From assembly GCA_002751075.1 (NCBI GenBank), contig NAOQ01000368.1:53626-67602 (forward strand): a stretch of DNA of 13,977 bases, given 5' to 3'. Below, one piece after another: positions 8,842 through 13,977 of this stretch. Position numbers and translations under genes: made by a program. Each line of letters opens with the position of its first letter. Within the stretch, counting starts at the first letter, position 1. Source of the DNA: Ichthyophonus hoferi (taxonomy: Eukaryota > Opisthokonta > Ichthyosporea > Ichthyophonida > Ichthyophonidae). Under the pieces are notes generated by a model. The model worked only from the letters and a program-made list of their open reading frames with translations, was not told the origin of the DNA and searched no databases.

Positions 8842-11800
8842 TTAGTCCATGCGGGTTTTGAGGGTCCTAGTAGTGATCTTATCCTTCTCGCTGGAGGGTG
8901 TATGACGTATGTATGACGTATGTATGTATACGTGTGGGAGAGAGGTAGGTAAGCGGTGGAAAGACATGTCCAATACAATCAAGCCACATCCACATAGTTG
9001 CCAAGGATGCTATACACGTCTATATATTATCCTATTGGTACACGCTGTATACTCTAATAAATTCCATCCATACAAAACGCATGATAAGCAACCAATGCAA
9101 TTATTACTTTAAACAGTTTTAAGACGTCCTCTATAATACCAAATACAATGCTTTTCCTATCTTAATACTATTACAAGCATGCAGGCGTCAAATATAATTG
9201 GCCACCGTAGTGGGTTACTAGGCAACAAGTCTTACATGATGTGCACAACACCTCCCCAACCACTGTAGGCATCCCTATCAAATGCGTTCATTAAGGCCTG
9301 TGAGATGGTCTCAAAGAGGTCCTCGGGCTCCTGATTGATCGACCACCAGAGTGTTAGAAATCTATAGATTGATTATAATGGGAGCTATTGAAGCATTATT
9401 ATTAGCAGGTATTATTAATTTACCAATATAATCACAAGCATAATACCTTTCTACCTCAATGATTGGGACATTTAAAACGTAAACATTAAAATGAAGTCGC
9501 CATATTTTAAAGTCCTTGTCTAGACCAATTCAAATATTAACAATGCTAATTAGCTACCAATTAGCATCTATCTACTAATTATATTACTAATTACTGTGGA
9601 GATTTTACAAAAGAGAAAAACATATCATCAAATGGCGTATAGTAATAGGCTAATAAATATAAGTATAGTATATAATAATTACAATATATTTTTATGATCC
9701 AATTAGCATTCAGCATGAGGTGCAGCTGATATATAACCACTCAGGACACACTATATCCCAACCAACCAATAGACTCCTTTTATATGATAGGTGTAGGAAA
9801 TATACATATATAGGTTAAAATAAACCATTGTCATATATAGTTACCTTAATATACACGTCAACCAATCATTATACCGTACTATTTATTAATTACATTAAAA
9901 CAACAATCCTCTACAGTCAATAGATATACGTATAGATATACGTATATAATACATAAAAATAAACATAGTTTATGTATGGTCTGCGTAAGGCTAATTCAAA
10001 CGCATAACATATCATATACATCCAATCAGTGTTAGCCAGTAATTTACAGCGCCAAATGGCATTAGCTTTTACATGTATATATCCAACCAATCATTACCCT
10101 GTTAACAACCTAATACCAGTCATATATCAATAGGCCTCTACATACCTATCCTATATCTATCCAATCAGTCAGTCCCGACAACCTTGCTCTTGCCTTTCCC
10201 TGATAACTCATACAATTCTAGCCAATCAACACACTCTATAACCTACCTTACACCCCCCACATCATAAACAAGGCGTGATAAAGAACCTACCAGATTGGGC
10301 TCCCAGAGTGATTCGCACATGCCCAATAGCTGCTCGGCGCACGTGCCAGCCACAACAAAGTCATTGGTAACCATGGGACAGCCGATCAAATCGCATGTAG
10401 CAATGAATGGTTCGCTAGTCTTGGGGTCCAGGCCTGCTATGATTGGCTCAACAAAGTAGGGTCCAAACCTATTGGATTAGATAAAAGATACATATGAGCC
10501 AATGAAGGATGGACATGGCACACATCAATATAATAACCAACTAAGAGTGCATTCTGATTGTAATGACGTTTTCATTTTCATGCATTTTCCTGCCACGCTA
10601 AAGACTTGCCTACCATATTTAGTAAGGAAGGAAGAGGAAGAGGGTAGGTTGTGATAGGATATATATACATAATCGATATGCGTCATACCATCATACCCTG
10701 CATGCAAAGAGAAGCAATCATTGGTGCAATAAAAGGCAGGCAGGCAGCTTTATAGTACACACCTCTCGTAGGGCCGTCTCACCTACCTTTTCTCATACAG
10801 CATAGAAGACACCAGGCTCATGAAAGTTTTAGGCTTGATCTCTCTATTCTCTCTCAGATTATACAGGTTGAGGCGGAAAGCCAGCTTCTGAGACCTGCCT
10901 CCCCCCCAATGGAATGGGTTAGATAAATTATACTCACCAATTAGATATGCTATATACAGGCCACTGCCTTAAACAAGCTCTGGATATTTAAAGCTAACAC
11001 TAATCATAATTTAGATTGTAAATAAAGATATTAATCCACATTCCACAGGGATCCCCTCTCAACCATTCATATAAAGCTTTGGTCACCTTTCAGGTTGAGC
11101 AATCAGCTAATAAGCATCATTCACTATAACACGTTGATTGGCTATTCATCTTATCCAACCAATTCCCAGTACACACCCTTCCTTCTCTTATCCATCAATA
11201 TTTTCATCGCCTGCATGACGTCATATCCTATATTTCACTTTCTAATTCACATTATCCTCAATGCACCAATGATATATCACAACAACCCTACAATAAAAAA
11301 ATGAACCAATCAAGAAATACACCAGCCCCTCCTCTCCTCTACCCATGCCTACTTTCCCTCTTTCACTCACAGGGTCTGCACGTCAGTGGCCAATCCAGCG
11401 AGGCCTACCATCAGGTGGTCACCCATGGGAAAGACCTTCTGGAAGTCAGTCGACACGGTCTGTCCCTGCACTCCCATTCGTAGATCGGAGGCAATTGCAA
11501 CGCAATCTTTGCCTACCATGGCAACAATCGCCGCACCATTATAAGACATAATACTCTGATTGGTGGAAGGAGAGGAGGAAGATAAAGAAAGGAAAGAGAG
11601 GGAAAGGGAGAGGGGGAGCAAGAAAGGGGGTTAAAGTTAGAAGTTAAAGGTGTGTAGCTATTGGATATATATATATATATATATATATAATACTAATAGG
11701 AGGTTATGATTGGGCAGCATATAAAGGAAATAATTGTATGGTAATAAATATATAGATATATACATATACGTTAACAAGGAGATACGAGGGATATAAAAAT

Positions 11801-12331
11801 ATAACAGTAGTAGTAGAAGATAGAAGACTGGGAATATATAGACTTAACAAGGAGAGAGAGAGGGAAACAATAGTATAGTGTAGGGTAAAGCACACACAGA
11901 GAGGCTAAAGGAATATAGATTAATAACATGAAAAAGGAAGTTAAAGTTGATAAAGAAGGGGCAGGAGGGGGAGGAGGAGGAGTCATGATAAGCAATGAAT
12001 ATAGCGAAAGAACACAATAAAGTCATACGAGAGAGTAAAAAGTTAAGGAGTAGTCAAAGAAATGTGAGGGAAAAACAGAAAAGAATACAGTGAGAGAAAG
12101 AAAAAGGGCAAAATATTAAAAAGACATGGGAGAGATAGAACGTGTAAATGTGTGTGTATATGTGAAAGAGATAATTGCAGGTGGTACAGTGGTTGGGATG
12201 TTTATAAGAAAAAGTACAAAATAGCAAATAAAAGACAAGAGAGGCTACAGTACCCACGCCCTGCCATTTATTTATAACCACAATAAGAACAATAGTATAA
12301 CTGCCATTACAAGGGAGGGTATTGTTACCAT
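8842..12331 (-). CDS. PSMB3: 20S proteasome subunit beta type-3, 6 coding exons, 205 aa
   Basis: Exons in transcript order on the - strand: 12331-12329, 11555-11371, 10894-10787, 10468-10291, 9330-9236, 8890-8842. Together they make 618 nt, 205 residues plus stop, the same length as human PSMB3. Landmarks: MSIMSYNG at the start; CVAIASD near residue 20; [11 protein letters not shown] and [11 protein letters not shown] (about 38-62); [17 protein letters not shown] (100-116); [25 protein letters not shown]; and the C-terminal [15 protein letters not shown] (191-205). Beta-3 is a non-catalytic subunit of the proteasome beta ring and lacks the processed active-site threonine. The first exon is only the ATG at 12331-12329 followed by GTAAC; it is the only ATG|GT on this strand between 11556 and 12420. 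A start at the internal Met (11549) would give 202 aa but lose the conserved MSI. An apparent stop after exon 5 (ATG TAA) is really the donor AT|GTAAGA. Convergent with ZPR1. Confidence 0.93.
9331..10290 (-). other. PSMB3 intron 4, strand-biased pentamer cluster
   Basis: This 960-base intron has no coding signal. It contains ten CCAAT pentamers on the + strand (about 9423, 9524, 9556, 9699, 9763, 9861, 10022, 10086, 10159, 10221) and only one ATTGG (about 9461). In the sense of the PSMB3 transcript that is ten ATTGG to one CCAAT. Confidence 0.8.
11664..11688. repeat. (TA)n microsatellite in PSMB3 intron 1
   Basis: About 12 TA dinucleotides flanked by GGATA and ATAC. The rest of the intron (about 11720-12328) is purine-rich on the + strand, with GA/GGA tracts and few ATTGG/CCAAT pentamers, and has no coding signal. 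Confidence 0.95.
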
Positions 12332-12423
12332 GTTGATTGTTTTTCTTGAAGACCTCTACTGAGATCACTACAATGGGAAAGACTTTTCGATAAGTTATCA
12401 AAACAAAACTAAAAGATATATTT

Positions 12424-12450
12424 AAAAATCCGCTGCTGGCGCGGTTTTTA
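12424..12450 (-). promoter_or_regulatory. GC-cored inverted repeat in the candidate PSMB3 promoter
   Basis: AAAAATCCGC (12424-12433) and GCGGTTTTTA (12441-12450) are near-perfect inverted arms around the loop TGCTGGC. On the - strand a TATA-like TTTTTAAATATATC (12428-12415) follows directly, about 85-100 bases before the start codon, so transcription could begin near 12390. The inverted repeat is seen directly; the promoter role is inferred. Confidence 0.4.
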
Positions 12451-13024
12451 TTAAAAGTGAATGAAAATAAATATGGATAGAAACGCCAAAAAGGAAATAA
12501 TTCTAGAGAGGGAAAGAGATATAGATAGATTAATCAATCACATATTAGGTATATACACAATGTAACGCTAACGTTTTAAAATTGTAAATTTAATTGCCCT
12601 ATCATATATTTGCATGATTCTGTATGAAAGTGGTTTATTTCTAGTTGTTGACTCGCTTATTTAAATTATTGTGTTTTATAAATCAAAAGTTATGGAATAT
12701 CGGGGTATATCATACAACATATTGCAATAATTTAAAATAATAAAAATATGATTGGTTAAAAATTGAACGTTACGTCACTAGATAGTTTTTAATTAAATAA
12801 TAAATTGTATGCATAAGCCTGATATAGCAGGATATAGTTTTATTTTATTTTTAAATTAAACATTATAAATAATAAGCCTGGTATATTATGGAAAATATAA
12901 TAATATATTACAGTATCATACTAAATTATGGCATATTTGCATAATCGTGGTTAGAGTGGCCTTTCTAGCGAAGCTGTAATTTGTATTAGTAGAGCTTAGT
13001 ATATATATATATGTATTATAGGTA

Positions 13025-13026
<2 letters not shown>

Positions 13027-13057
<31 letters not shown>
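13027..13057. repeat. (TA)n microsatellite upstream of the right-hand gene
   Basis: About 31 bases, nearly pure TA and A/T, lie 80-110 bases before the ATG at 13139. A shorter TA run sits at about 13002-13014. It may double as a degenerate TATA region for the right-hand gene. Confidence 0.9.
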
Positions 13058-13060
<3 letters not shown>

Positions 13061-13138
13061 TGACAATATATCTTATATACACTGTACTATAATACTGCGT
13101 ATACTATTATAACTCTAATACCGTCTTTTATAGCCGTT

Positions 13139-13694
13139 ATGGCCGACGTACCGATGGAGGTTGACATGGAAATAGATGATGAGGATGACTTGGGGCCTGC
13201 TGCCGCTAAACCTACCAATGATACTCCCCTCGCCTCTGAGAGAGAGTCCACCTCCCCTTCAGTTTCTACTTCTTCTTTGCAGCCCAACCTCAAGGAGACT
13301 ACAGAAGCACCCTCCATGCCCGCCGCTGCCATCACTCCCACCCTTCCTCCTACTGATGGCGCTCACCCTGATGTTCCTCTTGCTACGTCCTCAAGCCCCA
13401 CTCCTAGCAATGAATCCCCCATAGTCACTATGACTACTGATAACTCTCTCCCCTTTCCTACCAATACTACTCCTTCAGTTCCCATCTCTCCCACCAACCC
13501 ACAAACCTCTCCCTCCCTTTCTCCCCCTAAACCCTCATCTATCACGACTACTACTCAAACACCATTAGCTGTTACACCTGCAGTAGAAAAAGCAAAGGAA
13601 AAGACTGAAGGGAAACGTGAAAAGAAAGCAGACAGGAACATGGCTAACCAACACCACAAAGAAAGGTCACACACACACAGCCAACCACGCCAAA
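13139..13694 (+). CDS. First exon of an unrecognised disordered acidic/Ser-Thr-Pro-rich protein (partial)
   Basis: I do not recognise this gene. The ATG at 13139 (GTTATGG) opens 185 codons ending at a likely donor, A|GTAGGT at 13695. The N-terminus is strongly acidic (MEVDMEIDDEDDLG, residues 6-19). A long low-complexity stretch follows (about 20-150), rich in Ser, Thr, Pro and Ala with SP/TP pairs. The last part is basic (about 150-185, EKAKEKTEGKREKK, then His-rich). No folded domain, signal peptide or membrane segment is visible. The acidic head, disordered linker and lysine-rich tail suggest a nuclear or chromatin-associated protein, but this is inference from composition only. If the donor is ignored, the frame stops at 13724-13726 after translating a G-rich repeat. 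The next exon was not located; a possible acceptor (CTGATCTAG at about 13932-13940) leads into a frame that closes quickly in every phase. Confidence 0.6.
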
Positions 13695-13977
13695 GTAGGT
13701 TAGGGTGGGGTGGGGTGGGGTGGTAGACATGTTTCTTAAAGGTTATTGTTGTTATTTATCTGATGGGTCTAGGGGATGGGGAGGTCGGTAGAGTGTAAAG
13801 GCATTGTACTTATAGCCAGAGAGTATTATATGCTCTATAAGTATTTATGTTTTGTACCTCTACTACTTAGTTTGGTTGTATGTGTATTTCTCTCCTCTTC
13901 ATCTCATATCTTTTCCCTTTCTAATGGCCTACTGATCTAGGTTATATGCTAGTGAATAATGTATAGCTGTATATATA
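13695..13977 (+). other. Probable first intron of the right-hand gene
   Basis: The stretch begins with donor GTAGGT, followed at once by a G-rich repeat. Nothing coding is recognisable. A pyrimidine-rich run (about 13885-13922) and CTGATCTAG near the end resemble a 3' splice site, but the downstream sequence is too short to judge. Confidence 0.45.
13703..13723 (+). repeat. G-quadruplex motif just downstream of a 5' splice site
   Basis: The G-runs are GGG, GGGG, GGGG and GGGG, separated by single T bases, then TGG. The first run starts eight bases after the GT of the donor at 13695. Single-base loops favour a parallel quadruplex in DNA or RNA. Confidence 0.85.

Larger units (their letters stand above)
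391..11713. repeat. Dispersed ATTGG/CCAAT pentamer field in introns and flanks
   Basis: By eye roughly 100 or more ATTGG or CCAAT pentamers occur, mostly in introns and intergenic DNA. About 30 would be expected in 14 kb of this base composition. Many are extended to the NF-Y-like forms AGCCAAT, AACCAAT, CCAATCA and CCAATAG. Intron 5 of ZPR1 shows them alternating in orientation (about 2337, 2389, 2462, 2502, 2595, 2662). They run from about 391 to 11713 and then almost stop, with a single non-coding copy near 12750. Counts are manual and approximate. Confidence 0.7.
12332..13138. other. Divergent intergenic region between PSMB3 and the right-hand gene
   Basis: About 800 very AT-rich bases between two divergent start codons. 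The region includes the PSMB3 5' UTR, a GC-rich inverted repeat (12424-12450), TA tracts (about 13002-13014 and 13027-13057) and only one ATTGG (about 12750). It probably serves as promoter for both genes. No open frame of interest was seen. Confidence 0.6.

Noticed and set aside
9232-9239. Premature stop ATG TAA at the end of PSMB3 exon 5
   Set aside because: The same bases form the donor AT|GTAAGA, and the missing C-terminal 15 residues are found in frame at 8890-8842.
11556-11621. N-terminal extension of PSMB3 (Met-Leu-Pro-Leu-Ser-Leu repeats)
   Set aside because: It is the translated pyrimidine tract and acceptor of intron 1. Homology begins at the Ser encoded at 11555.
12054-12401. 115-codon open frame on the - strand
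   Set aside because: It lacks protein-like composition, overlaps the PSMB3 start region in another frame, and has no recognised homology.
13087-13545. Open frames on the - strand opposite the right-hand gene
   Set aside because: They are shadows of the Ser/Thr/Pro-rich coding exon on the + strand, whose start context and codon pattern are better.
13699-13706. Telomere-like TTAGGG
   Set aside because: A single copy that grades into GGGGT repeats; not a telomeric tract.
1-13977. Retroviral, Polinton or other virus-like remnants
   Set aside because: No long terminal repeats and no polymerase-, integrase- or capsid-like frames were seen on either strand.

Overview
The window is animal-type nuclear DNA. 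It is AT-rich, and its genes are split into many small exons by introns of roughly 110 to 1000 bases. It carries one minor-spliceosome (U12) AT-AC intron and many intronic microsatellites. Both recognisable proteins are close to their animal counterparts. Compact genes, short AT-rich introns and small intergenic gaps would fit a demosponge such as Amphimedon, but that assignment is an inference and is not read from any marker in the window.

Layout. Positions 1-560 are intergenic. A CCAAT/E-box/TATA promoter (562-604) leads into ZPR1 on the + strand (673-7625). I resolved this gene into 18 coding exons giving a 476-residue protein. Positions 7626-8841 separate two convergent genes and hold both polyadenylation signals plus a few unexplained exon-like segments. 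PSMB3, the proteasome beta-3 subunit, lies on the - strand (8842-12331). Its six coding exons give exactly 205 residues, and the first coding exon appears to be the start codon alone. A divergent AT-rich intergenic stretch (12332-13138) precedes the first exon (13139-13694, + strand) of an unrecognised nuclear-looking, disordered protein, which runs into an intron and off the window.

The two complete genes are both housekeeping genes: ZPR1 in eEF1A biogenesis and RNA-protein assembly, PSMB3 in the 20S proteasome core. They share an end-to-end (convergent) arrangement but no evident pathway. No operon, CRISPR array, rRNA, tRNA, retroviral or other virus-like element was seen.

The most interesting signals lie outside the proteins. 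(1) ATTGG/CCAAT pentamers are strongly over-represented throughout the introns and flanks from about 390 to 11713, then nearly vanish. (2) The 5' splice site of ZPR1 intron 12 is copied four times in tandem, and use of the second copy would add 14 residues in frame. (3) ZPR1 intron 8 is a U12 AT-AC intron. (4) PSMB3 has a start-codon-only exon. (5) ZPR1 intron 10 holds an ordered three-decamer minisatellite that is open in the ZPR1 frame. (6) A G-quadruplex motif sits just after the donor of the right-hand gene.
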